From Nemopilema nomurai (Eukaryota; Cnidaria; Scyphozoa; Rhizostomeae; Rhizostomatidae), in contig ML133414.1 in assembly GCA_003864495.1 (NCBI GenBank), positions 768,495 through 832,494 on the forward strand: DNA of 64,000 nucleotides, given 5' to 3'. Position numbers and translations under genes: made by a program. The notes beneath the pieces are model-generated. The model worked only from the letters and a program-made list of their open reading frames with translations, was not told the origin of the DNA and searched no databases. Below are positions 52,601 to 61,657 of the stretch, in pieces. The stretch's first letter is position 1, and the number at the start of each line of letters is the position of its first letter.

Positions 52601-55220
52601 TGTATAGTGTCTCTGCCGACTTGTACATTGTACCATGTTTGGACTTTGGGAATGCCTCTGCTGGCATTTCTGTTGATTTTGGCTGATTACCACCACGAAG
52701 GTCTATCTTTCTATTTGATCCTTATTTCCAATATCCAGCATTCCTAGATCTGGAATTTCGGGTGCAATGTCACAAAAATATTCCTCTTCAGAATGGACAT
52801 CAACACTATCCTGGTCCTGGTCCACTTTTCCTCTTCTGATGATTCAGCTATTCCTTTATTCGAAGGAGCTGTTTCCTTGGTATTTATTTGAGAGATTCTC
52901 CTTCTAGAATTTGCCATGTGCCTCCATTCCTCCTTCCTGGTTCCTTGATAAAGAACTAGTCATTGTGTTCTGATTTTCTCGGCTTGGCCCTAGCTAACTC
53001 CATAATAGGTCGTAAACTTATTGTGTTTCTGTAACTAGTATGGTTTGCCAACGATAAGTAAGCTCATTTGTATGTATTGCAGTTCAAATTTAATTCAAAT
53101 TACAGGCCTAATGTTGATTTACCATTCTATCTTTACCGATAAAAATTTCCAACATAGCACTTATATTTCCGAAAATTTGAACAATTTCAGGCCACTTTTA
53201 CTCACAGTGAACTCTGTCCATTAAGCCCAAGTAAAGACTTCATATAGTCATTCCAAAGTTTGTTTAATGGAATGAAATCTTCATACCTGGAAAAGAAAAA
53301 AGAAACCTCATATGACTGCCAAAATAAACCTTGATATGGTTAATTGCATTGGAAAAACAGCCCATCAACCTATGGCTTTAAGCTGGATAAGTTATCAAGA
53401 TTAAACTTTTGACTTTGTCTTGGCAAAAAGGTTTTTTCCAAAATTTTCTTATGGGGACAATAGAGATCACAAAACTGATGACGCAACATACAGTTGAACA
53501 AGAGGACATTGAAGGGAGCTATATGTTGCAGCTTCATATAAGCTTTGATTATCAAACAATTATGAAATCAATGTTTGTTTTAATTCAATGCCTGCCACTG
53601 ATTGGTAAATGGTAAATGGACAATAAATGTTGATAAGTCTTGAATGATTCACAGTATTAAAATCTTATTTCCAAATGGTCCTCCAAGTAAAATGATAACC
53701 TGCAGATCAATAAACCTACTGAATGAATTGAAAAATTCTAACTCAAAAGCCTTTTTACACTTCAAAATGTTCAACATGGATCATCAAGAAGTTTAATAAA
53801 TAAGCTATGATAGGACAAAAAACACACTTTTGTTTTTCTTTTTGGAAGTCATATAAACCAAGTTCTTTTTTCTGTTTTGCAGAAAGCCCAGTAACTCTGT
53901 TTTTCCTTTTGATTCCGATTTTGGGAATGGAATCCACCATCAAAGGTTTCAATTTGAGCTTTGTCAGCAACTGCCCACCATCTTTGCCAAAAGTTTCATC
54001 CATAAGCTCTTCCACATACTTTGCTGCTGGAGTATCTAGTGGCTGAAAATCAATTGTTTTCAGTATATATTTTCAATGCTTTGTACTTTCTATCTAAAAA
54101 AATTGCATGCCTTTATCCGGCTGTTAAAAAAATATAGGTGTTACACTATGCATTTCACTTCTTGTGATGGGAAGATGTGCAATGGTGTGCTACTGGACAA
54201 AAAGTATTTAATAGTACAGTTAGCCATATATAGACAGCCACTTTTAGGCAAAAATTCTTAATCAAAAGGAAATATAAGACAAGGCCAGTCCAGCTAATTG
54301 GTTTTGTTCAACAATTCCATTGCTTTGAAGTGTTAGGTGAAATGTTTGATGAAATGGTGAAATGAAATGTGAAATGGTGAAATGACTGCTGACATTGGAT
54401 TACCTTCCACCATCAAAACAAAATGTTGGGCAAAATGTTGGATGTTTGATCAAAAAATTGCATTGTGTTATATTGAACACTTTAGATAAAATGTTCGACA
54501 TATGATTATACATGCAATAAACTGTACTTCTGAGCAGTGGAAGGTGTGCATCAAGGCTTGAGCATGGGACTGTCTGCTATTCCAAGGAGGGCCTGCTTTA
54601 TTATACCATTTACTGATATTTACTGTTTCTTGGCATTTAGAAGTCAGGACTAACCTTGGCTACTTCAGTCATTATTCAATAACCAATTAACTAACTAAAT
54701 TAATTTGACAATAAATTAGTTATAAAATGAATAATCAATTAAAGTAGTGCAAGGCAGGTAGATAGGCAAAAGTCAAAAAAGGTTACAACCTGAACTTTTT
54801 TGGGAACCCTGAATACAATATTACACTTCTACAGCATTAATTAATATCATGAAATTGTGGATGCCATTATAATCAAATGTGTAAGCTGTCCTTACAATCA
54901 TGGAAGAAACGAATTAGCTTGCTTTAATCTAAAGCTCTAATTTACCTTTAAGTTTTGCCTGAATACTTCAGAGAGTGATGCATAAACCGAGCCTGTTAAA
55001 AACAAAATGAAAAAATTACAGTTTTATTAAAATTATTGCTTGCATTACAGTGTGTCTGTCTTCCCAAGTGCTTGCTGTTGTGAAGGCAGATTTATGTATA
55101 CTGATCTAGCAAATTCTGAGCTAAATTTTATGCTGATCAGCGATATATAAAATACTTATAATTGAACAAGATTTGATACAGAGAACAGCATAAAATATCT
55201 TCAAATTATTTACCAGACAT
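49695..55220 (-). CDS. POP4: RNase P/MRP protein subunit POP4 (Rpp29), seven exons
   Basis: Conserved protein subunit of nuclear RNase P and RNase MRP, which processes tRNA 5' ends and rRNA. No exon exceeds 215 bases, so I assembled it by splice phase on the minus strand: 55220-55214, 54992-54946, 54042-53828, 53286-53206, 51242-51181, 50753-50652, 49831-49695. The sum is 651 nt, 216 residues plus stop, against 220 in human. Family landmarks in order: MSGSVYASLSEVF start, VTGLSAKQKKELGLYDF (~68-84), FIPLNKLWNDYM, ENKLLKADYHGALL, then the Rof/RNase-P-like barrel with VTKSKCATYAG, GIVLKETKNMF, QNDRVK and the ending EIFGSNFRFRAGERSARKFK. The first coding exon is only seven bases (ATGTCTG); another start further upstream cannot be excluded. 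The intron 51243-53205 contains a dead hAT transposase and the intron 54043-54945 a repeat copy. The gene is head-to-head with NPRL2. Confidence 0.92.
51720..52640 (-). pseudogene. Decayed hAT/ZMYM1-type transposase inside a POP4 intron
   Basis: Three broken frames in order on the minus strand: 52593-52249 with a TTF-type finger (DAVYCHFCLFFG…FSNWKDSL…HENLQCH), 52210-52019 with KYDDFLANHI, and 51992-51798 with MDCTTDSGHKDKLPVIIRYV. After a further shift the segment YDGASVMRGKYNGVKSIIQ (about 51720-51780) matches the DUF4371 block. Several frameshifts and stops separate the parts, and no C-terminal dimerisation block was found. The family is related to, but clearly different from, the intact hAT at 30303-34995. 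It sits in the largest POP4 intron, where it can do little harm. Confidence 0.8.
54070..54600. repeat. Diverged copy of the 57-kb inverted-repeat element (POP4 intron 2)
   Basis: Shares several segments in the same order with 56995-58128: GTGCAATGGTGTGC (54178 vs 57060), AAGTATTTAATAG…, ATAAGACAAGG-TAGTCCA (54271 vs 57167), and the right-end block CAATAAACTGTACTTCTGAGCAGTGGAAGG (54515; compare 58049-58077). The inner part is different and shorter, with local repeats of GTGAAATG. Ends are eroded; borders are approximate. Confidence 0.55.
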
Positions 55221-55339
55221 ACTATCGGACTTGGCTGGAATAAATCATCCCACATGCATCTTCCGCCATGTTGTTTTCGGCGAACAGCCTCTTCTTAATA
55301 TTATGGTTGTTGTGGTTGTCTTAAGATTTTGGAAAGAAA
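55221..55339. promoter_or_regulatory. Bidirectional promoter between POP4 and NPRL2
   Basis: Only 119 bp separate the divergent start codons of POP4 (minus) and NPRL2 (plus), so both genes must share this interval for transcription start. No TATA box is evident, as is common for divergent housekeeping pairs. The exact start sites are not readable from sequence. Confidence 0.7.
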
Positions 55340-56506
55340 ATGGAGGACAAATCAGAGATCGAATGTATAATGTTTTGTGAATTTGATCCAATAGCCGGGC
55401 CAAGGATTGCTTACCAGTCCCCGGAGGAATTCATTAGCAAAAGCCAATTTGATAGCATTGCACCTTATGTTATTACAAAGCCCCAACTGCAAGGCTGCCT
55501 TATAACTTTGAAGGCATTTGACTATAAGTTTTTAGGGAGTTCTGTTGGAATAGAGAGCGCGCAATATTCAAGGAATGCTTTGCTTTTCAACGTTTGTTTT
55601 GTGCTTGATGAAGAAATTTGCACAAATAAATATGAAGGTGTCGTTAAAAAGCTGGTAGCTTATTTGAAAACTTTGGAACAAGAGTCTGGATTCATTTCTC
55701 AGGAAGAAACTAGAGACAAAATTAAAACAATGCTTGCTGATATCTTGTACGGGTTGAATCGCAAGGGACAGTGTAATATAAAGATAGATGGTTCAAATAC
55801 AATATTCTTAAAGCTGGTCCAAGGACAAGGCCACCCACCAACAGTTTTAGACCACCATGTTCCATTGTTATTGTGGGACAGGAGGGAAATCTTTGCATCA
55901 CATTGGGATCTCACTTCGCAACAGATTCTTCAGTACATAAATGGGTCAAATCATGTTCAGAAGATTGCAGCAGTTGCTGATATGGACTTGAATCTTGTTC
56001 GATCTGCAGTTCAGACCCTACTTTATCATGGTGTGATAACACTTATTCCTGTGTTTTTGTACTCAAATATGTATGCTTTAAACCCAGAGATAAATAAGCT
56101 TTCAAGTGATAAAGACCTCCAGGGAGAGTGTGTCAAATGGGTTGCAGATATGCCTGCAGATCTACCAAAATTTAGAGATGTGTTTATGTTGTATTGTGAG
56201 ATGGGCCCTGGAATGACAGTTAAGGATTTGTGTGCAAGACACGACATGGCCAAGTTGAAGATAAACCCAAAATTCTTTGTGCAGTATGGATTGATAAAAA
56301 AGTTTATCCATAAGCTTAATAAGTATCCAGTTCTGGTTTCAGAGCCTACGACTCAAAAGCTAAAGAATATTGCTAAATGGCTTAATGGTAGTTTTAGCTG
56401 TGATGAAATTATTTGTAAAGTGCATGCCATGGGAGACGTTATAAAATACCAGGAGCTGGATCTTATCACAGACGATGACCCAGCTGTAATTAACATCTGG
56501 AAATAA
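55340..56506 (+). CDS. NPRL2: GATOR1 complex subunit NPRL2, intronless
   Basis: Single frame of 388 residues from ATG 55340 (human NPRL2 380). NPRL2, with NPRL3 and DEPDC5, forms GATOR1, the GTPase-activating complex for RagA/B that restrains mTORC1 at the lysosome when amino acids are low. The N-terminal longin domain opens with IECIMFCEFDPIAGPRI; the segment QYSRNALLFNVCFVLD places an arginine at residue 78, the same number as the catalytic arginine finger (Arg78) of human NPRL2. The C-terminal winged-helix region contains LLWDRRE, ILQYINGSNHVQKIA and YPVL. No frame defects. The gene has no introns although its divergent partner POP4 has six. No canonical AATAAA is seen close to the stop; one lies ~500 bp on, inside the neighbouring repeat. 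Confidence 0.95.
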   Translation: MEDKSEIECIMFCEFDPIAGPRIAYQSPEEFISKSQFDSIAPYVITKPQLQGCLITLKAFDYKFLGSSVGIESAQYSRNALLFNVCFVLDEEICTNKYEGVVKKLVAYLKTLEQESGFISQEETRDKIKTMLADILYGLNRKGQCNIKIDGSNTIFLKLVQGQGHPPTVLDHHVPLLLWDRREIFASHWDLTSQQILQYINGSNHVQKIAAVADMDLNLVRSAVQTLLYHGVITLIPVFLYSNMYALNPEINKLSSDKDLQGECVKWVADMPADLPKFRDVFMLYCEMGPGMTVKDLCARHDMAKLKINPKFFVQYGLIKKFIHKLNKYPVLVSEPTTQKLKNIAKWLNGSFSCDEIICKVHAMGDVIKYQELDLITDDDPAVINIWK

Positions 56507-56994
56507 TAGTTTTGCCACTTCTAATCAGCATTTTGCGCTTTTGCATTTTAATCAGTCATGATACATTTCATAGTTTGTACCTAATCTTCTTGAGGTGATA
56601 TGAGTTTTTCTTCTGAACATAAAGAGGTAAAGCCTACTCAATATAGCAATAACATGATGTAGGCAAACTTGTTTTAAGAGGAAATGTGCACATGAGGAAA
56701 AAACAGTCACATATGACTTGGTGCTCTGTTATTTTGTATATAGACCTACCCAGGGACATAAACTGTTTGCCTATCCATTGTTTGTATTTATGTTGGATGT
56801 TGACCAAACAGTTTATTCTAAATGAGCTTTAAAAAGGGCTTTAGAAAGCTGTCAACATATCAATACCTGAGCAAATGCTTTGCACTGCAGAAGCTAAGAA
56901 TCTTTGTTTATCATAAATCCTTGTGTCACCCAAGATGCTAAGGTCTTGAATGAAATTACCAATTTATCAATTGTGATAACATATAAATGATACT
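56507..56994. other. NPRL2 3' flank
   Basis: About 490 bp of AT-rich sequence, probably 3' UTR and spacer. No second gene is visible before the inverted-repeat element. Confidence 0.5.
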
Positions 56995-58128
56995 TCAGTC
57001 AATGCTGGGAATAAAATGGTAGTGGTGTGATGAATCACACTCCTTGTGGTGCAGAGGCGTGCAATGGTGTGCAATTACTTACCGGCGTACAATGGTGTGC
57101 AAGTACTTAATAGCATAAATAAAGCTGTTTATAGAGTGGAGAACGTAACATGATCATAAGAAAACATAAGACAAGGCTAGTCCAATCGATACACTTTTCT
57201 TAAACATGCTTTAGAATTGTCAAATCCAACATAATAAGAAGACCATATTAACAATGTTGGATCACTTGACCACCTCATCCAACACTTTTGGCTCTGCGTA
57301 ACGTGTTACAACATTCGTGTAAACGATCAGTTTATACATTTTTAGCCTCTCCCTTGCTTTAAGCGATGCAGGCGTTAATCTCCTCTTTGAACTTCCTGCA
57401 GAGAAATCTTTTTTTCGAAGACAAGGATTCGCAAAGCAAAGCGCGTCGAGCTGAATTTTTATTAGCGTTCTGGAGGCACAAACAAGTTCTTGGGATATTA
57501 CGGTCATTCTATATAAATATCGAAAGGGAATAAAACAGAAGTTTGGAGAGTCTAGTAGATAAATTGAAAGGTCTAATTGATAGCACCTATCTGCGCTAGT
57601 CTTTGTGCCTACAAACGTTTTTCCTTTCGTTATGAAGTTATCTTTTTCGTCTTGACACCACGGCAATAACTAGAGCACCCTCTGTGTCACCACCATGGTA
57701 AAATGAAGAAAAACAATACTTAGTTGTCAGTTTTGACTCGTGGTGTAAACCGGTACATCAATAAGCCAAAGATGACAAATAAAGTCCGTCCGTTGAAGCT
57801 GATCAGTTTTAACTGACCGCATATTTCAGCCTTGTAACACGGATAACGGAAACGAGCATATCATAACAACGGTCTCTATGAAGTTCAAGCTTGTCGTATT
57901 TTGCGTTAAAGGTCGAAAGAGCGGTGACTATCCTTCTTCTTAAGAAACTTATCATGTTCTCCAAACTTCGTTGAGGTATGACAAAAGCACAAAATTGAGC
58001 AGTATTGATCAATCTAGAATGAAATGTTCAGATTATTTGTGGCGTGCGATAAACTGCACGCCTGAGCAATGGATGGCGCGTGCCAAGGCGTGGGCGTGCG
58101 ATCGCACGCCATTCCCAGCATTGACTGA
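56995..58128. mobile_element. DNA element with 18-bp terminal inverted repeats
   Basis: Begins with TCAGTCAATGCTGGGAAT (56995-57012) and ends with its exact reverse complement (58111-58128). TACT occurs directly outside both ends (56991-56994 and 58129-58132), a possible target duplication. Subterminal parts are rich in GCGTGC/GCACGC words near both ends. Inside, minus-strand frames of 134 and 67 codons (57262-57666, 57809-58012) have no recognised domain and the longer one lacks an ATG at its opening, so this is best read as a non-autonomous element. A diverged relative lies at 54070-54600. Confidence 0.75.
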
Positions 58129-58663
58129 TACTTTGAATTATGCATTCTTTTCCATAAAGAGGTAAACATTAATTTTTAGGAACAGAACATTGTTTCTTGT
58201 TGCCTCTTTGGTGACCATATCCTTCTGTTAGCCCTTGTGGTCTTCTGACCAGACATCTAAAATTTTTAGGGTCCTTATTAGCTTTAATTCAGCCTTAATT
58301 TTTGGGACTGGTGTTAGTGGGGTAGTTTTTCGAAAGAATTTAAGGAAAACCCGCGCAAGGAAAGCCTCAAATCATGAGTGCGGCAATATATGAGGTATAA
58401 ACATATTCAGGGATGTTTTTGTTAATCAGGAAAACTTAAAGCAGGAAAAACACTGAATCTGGGGCATTTGTTGCACCCTAGTTTCTCCCGTAACCCCTTT
58501 CCACTCCCGGAACAGACCAAGATGTGCAAACTCAAGATAACAAAAGCTCTTTTCTTGAAATTTATAGAAAACGGTTAGAAAAAGAAGCATCTTCGAAAAG
58601 AATACTTGACCAAGGGCCGATTATATTCACTTTCCATTCTTGAAAAGCATCAGTTTTACCATT

Positions 58664-58885
58664 GCGAGGATGGCTCAGTGGTTAGAGGCGCTGACTACGG
58701 ACTGGCGCGACCAAACTTTCACCCAGAGTGAGGGGAGTCAGCAGCTTTCTGTAATTCCAGGCATAAGGAATCACGAGATGTGGTCACATCGAGAGGAAGG
58801 ACACTGCCTGATAAGCTTAAGCTTCATATTGTCCTAAAACTACCTTCGGATGCAAGATAGTAACAAATACAAATAGTTTTACCTC
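58664..58885 (+). mobile_element. tRNA-derived SINE
   Basis: Starts with GAGGATGGCTCAGTGGTTAG, a good pol III A box in a tRNA-like 5' half (…GCGCTGACTACGGAC…). The B-box region is eroded. The body contains AGGACACTGCC and CTACCTTCGGATGCAAGATAG, followed by a short A-rich tail (TAACAAATACAAATAG). It is not a functional tRNA: the acceptor stem and T arm do not close. Confidence 0.65.
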
Positions 58886-59008
58886 TTAAATTCTTCAGCA
58901 AAATTCTTCTAGTTAAACGTATCAAAATGGCTGTTTCCCCTGGCCGCGTTCCCCGTCACTTTAGAATGACTTTGGCTGTACCACCACTACAACCTTATCA
59001 ATTCAACA

Positions 59009-59038
59009 CCCCCGCCCCCCCCCCCCAAAAAAAAGCAA
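59009..59038. repeat. Poly-C/poly-A tract
   Basis: A run of cytosines (with one G) followed directly by a run of adenines; low-complexity sequence only. Confidence 0.9.
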
Positions 59039-60009
59039 AATCACTGAGAATATAATGCAAGCTAGGGCAGATTGTACAGCTTGCCTCGAATTGGAATCTT
59101 CAATATGGTTATTAGTGTTTGCTATTTTGAGTCGTTTAGGAGCCAGGACACTGCTTGCCCTTCTACCTGCCAATGTTTGATCAGGTTTGTTGCTGGTTGC
59201 TTGCGGCCAATTTCACTGAGTAGAAAATACAAACGAAGGAAACATCAATTGTTTAGATATCACGTGCATGTCCGAATGAGAATAATGCGGTTTCCCTTTA
59301 GTCCGAAAGTGATCACATGTTTGAAAATTTGGACAGACGACTATCACTTATGATTCGATACAGATTATAGGGACCTTTAAATCTCATTGACCTCATTTCG
59401 TGTTGTTTTAGGACGTTTTCAAGATCAAAACTAAACTATTCTGGTAGAATTAGTAACTCGGGATTTACTATGTTTATTAACTTAATCCCATAACTCATTG
59501 AAAACGAGTATAAGATTAGAGAGTTCCCAATGCATTTTATTGCAGGTAGAACTGTTACCTAGACACACATTAAACAAAATAACTTACATTAGCATATGAA
59601 AGGAACAACAAGCACAGCTGTGTAGAGTAAAGCTTATCGAATGATCAGTTTCTGAATAACACATGGTGAACGAATCAAACAATTGAATCTATAGATGAGC
59701 ACCAGAGCTTCTTTGTTCGAGACCAGCTAAAGACTCGTGCTTCTCTGGTGCGTCTTGCTACTGAGGTAAAATGAGCAATCTGAAGGCTGCGTTGGTTAAG
59801 CTAAGGCGCTGAATACTCTAAGTTGCAACAAAGCCTTTTTTGGTTAACATCCAGTCGGTTCGAAGAAGATAAGAGGGAAAGGTCTCGCACTGCAATTAAA
59901 AGGCCCTTTGTTATTGTGTGAAAACTCACAGATGACATAAAGACTTATTGAATACAACTTTGCGGAAAGAATAAGGGTTGATACATTAATTGGCATCAAG
60001 CACCAATTC

Positions 60010-60016
60010 TATATAA
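60010..60016 (+). promoter_or_regulatory. Possible TATA box of the ENPP-like gene
   Basis: TATATAA 28-34 bp upstream of the ATG. If used, transcription would start almost at the start codon. The AT-rich background makes chance occurrence likely. Confidence 0.3.
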
Positions 60017-60043
60017 TTCGAAGCAAAGAGGGGAAGGATCAAA

Positions 60044-61657
60044 ATGAACATTCTGCAGATCGCTTGCTTGCTGATCTTCTCCTGCTTCGATTCTCGTGCA
60101 TTTGTGCTGGATTACACGAGAGATCCTAATGAGGAGAAGACGGTCGTTCTGCTGGCGTTCAGTGGCCTTCCATCAAACATCTTGCATTCACATCGCCTGC
60201 CAACGTTGCAGAAGCTTGCTGCCAATGGAGTCCTAGCGCATCACAAGAAGAGCGCCTTTCAGACGGAAAGTCTACCTGCCTTACACACGCTGGTCACAGG
60301 CCGGCATCCCGGAGAACATGGCATGATCGCGAACAAAATGCGCGACTTGAGAGATCAAGCGGACTTCGATGTTAGAAATAAGGACGAACGATGGTGGGAT
60401 GCTGTCGAGCCGATTTGGATCACAAATCAGAAAAGAAATGGATCCAGCAGTGCTTTGTGTTTCTGGCCTGGCCATGATGTTGTATTTCAAGGCTCCCAAG
60501 CTGATTTTATGTGCTCTGTTGAGAGGAATGGGACGAAGCTATCAGACCCTTTTAAAGACCTGACTCTGAATTCTGCTGTGAGAGAGCCTTTAATGTCAAT
60601 GGAGAGGCGAATTAGCCAAGTTGTCGATTGGTTGTCTAAGAAAGACTCCCCCAACTTCATCGCCGCTTACTTTGAAGAGCCTCTGCGAACCGCCATGAGC
60701 CATGGTGTCAAATCGAAAGAAATGGAGAAAGCTTTGCAGAAGATTGAGAGTCTTGTCAAGAAGCTTCATAGAGAGCTGGCCATATTCAAACAGTCAAAGA
60801 AAGTAAATATTGTCATAACAAGTGATGCTGCACCAATCGACCTAGAGAAGGACAAGAGCATATATCTTGAAGATTACCTGGACGAAGGACTTAAAGCTGC
60901 ATTTGACGTCATCGATGATGGACCGATAATGACAGTGCTGCCTAAGGAATCGTCAAATACACAAGTTCTGTTCGAAAAGTGGAATTCCTCTCATCCAAAC
61001 ATGAAGGTGTACACAAAAGAGGTTTTGCCAGTTGCGTTTCACTTCAAGCATGAAAATCGTACGACGCCGTTGATTCTCGTTGCAGACGAGGGCTGGCGAA
61101 TTCAACCACGTCGCATTACCGACCCGAACGACAAACGCAAGGCTGTTCTCGGATTTTCAGCCGCAAATGAAAACACGCACACGATGCTGATTGCGCATGG
61201 GCCTGCTTTCCGCAAGGGTGTTAGCGTTGACGCAATAAACGACGTTGATGTCTATCAGATGCTTTGCTCTGCGCTGCGTTTAGAAGCAAATGCACACGAC
61301 GGTTCTGGCTACATCCTATCCAAGGTGATTGCGAAGCAAGACAAGTGGTACTGGCACATTGCGAAAACAATTGTGGAGTCCAAAGAGGCCCTGACAGGGG
61401 TTATTGTGCTGCTTATAGTACTTATATTCGCGGCGTTGTACCTCATTATTCATGCGATATACAAGACGACTGCCCGATGCAATTGCTGCCAGAGTGATGA
61501 CAAGGAAGAAAAGTCTCTGTACGAGTACAATGGTAAGTTGAATGAAGGCAAAATGCACTTGCTAGCAAAGGACGACGATCTTTCCGGGAGCGAGATTGAT
61601 GAGGATTGTGAAGTCAATCGATACGAAGTCAAGTATTTAACAGCAACCCACACCTGA
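60044..61657 (+). CDS. ENPP-like type I membrane protein, predicted pseudo-phosphodiesterase
   Basis: Intronless, 537 residues, ATG 60044. Signal peptide ~1-19, a type I phosphodiesterase/nucleotide pyrophosphatase fold ~30-425, a transmembrane helix ~443-467 and an acidic cytosolic tail of ~70 residues. Fold landmarks of the ENPP family are clear: LPTLQKLAANGV, HTLVTGRHPGEHGM, VNIVITSD, AHGPAFRKG, NDVDVYQMLC. The active site is not: the metal-binding DGF is FSGL, the nucleophile segment KTFPNH is ESLPALH (Ser in place of Thr), EEPDxxGH is EEPLRTAMSH, SDHG is SDAA, and the HGYDN-type His segment is GFSAANEN. Of the seven expected catalytic/metal residues only one Asp remains. The protein therefore probably binds or signals rather than hydrolyses. 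Closest human relatives by length and topology are ENPP4/5, but I give no symbol. TATATAA at 60010-60016 lies only ~30 bp before the ATG, hinting at a very short 5' UTR. Confidence 0.88.
   Translation: MNILQIACLLIFSCFDSRAFVLDYTRDPNEEKTVVLLAFSGLPSNILHSHRLPTLQKLAANGVLAHHKKSAFQTESLPALHTLVTGRHPGEHGMIANKMRDLRDQADFDVRNKDERWWDAVEPIWITNQKRNGSSSALCFWPGHDVVFQGSQADFMCSVERNGTKLSDPFKDLTLNSAVREPLMSMERRISQVVDWLSKKDSPNFIAAYFEEPLRTAMSHGVKSKEMEKALQKIESLVKKLHRELAIFKQSKKVNIVITSDAAPIDLEKDKSIYLEDYLDEGLKAAFDVIDDGPIMTVLPKESSNTQVLFEKWNSSHPNMKVYTKEVLPVAFHFKHENRTTPLILVADEGWRIQPRRITDPNDKRKAVLGFSAANENTHTMLIAHGPAFRKGVSVDAINDVDVYQMLCSALRLEANAHDGSGYILSKVIAKQDKWYWHIAKTIVESKEALTGVIVLLIVLIFAALYLIIHAIYKTTARCNCCQSDDKEEKSLYEYNGKLNEGKMHLLAKDDDLSGSEIDEDCEVNRYEVKYLTATHT

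Noticed and set aside
57262..57666. 134-codon minus-strand frame
   Set aside because: Does not open with an ATG, has no recognised domain, and lies inside the inverted-repeat element 56995-58128.
58664..58740. Functional tRNA gene
   Set aside because: A box is good but the B box and stems are eroded, and a SINE-like body follows.
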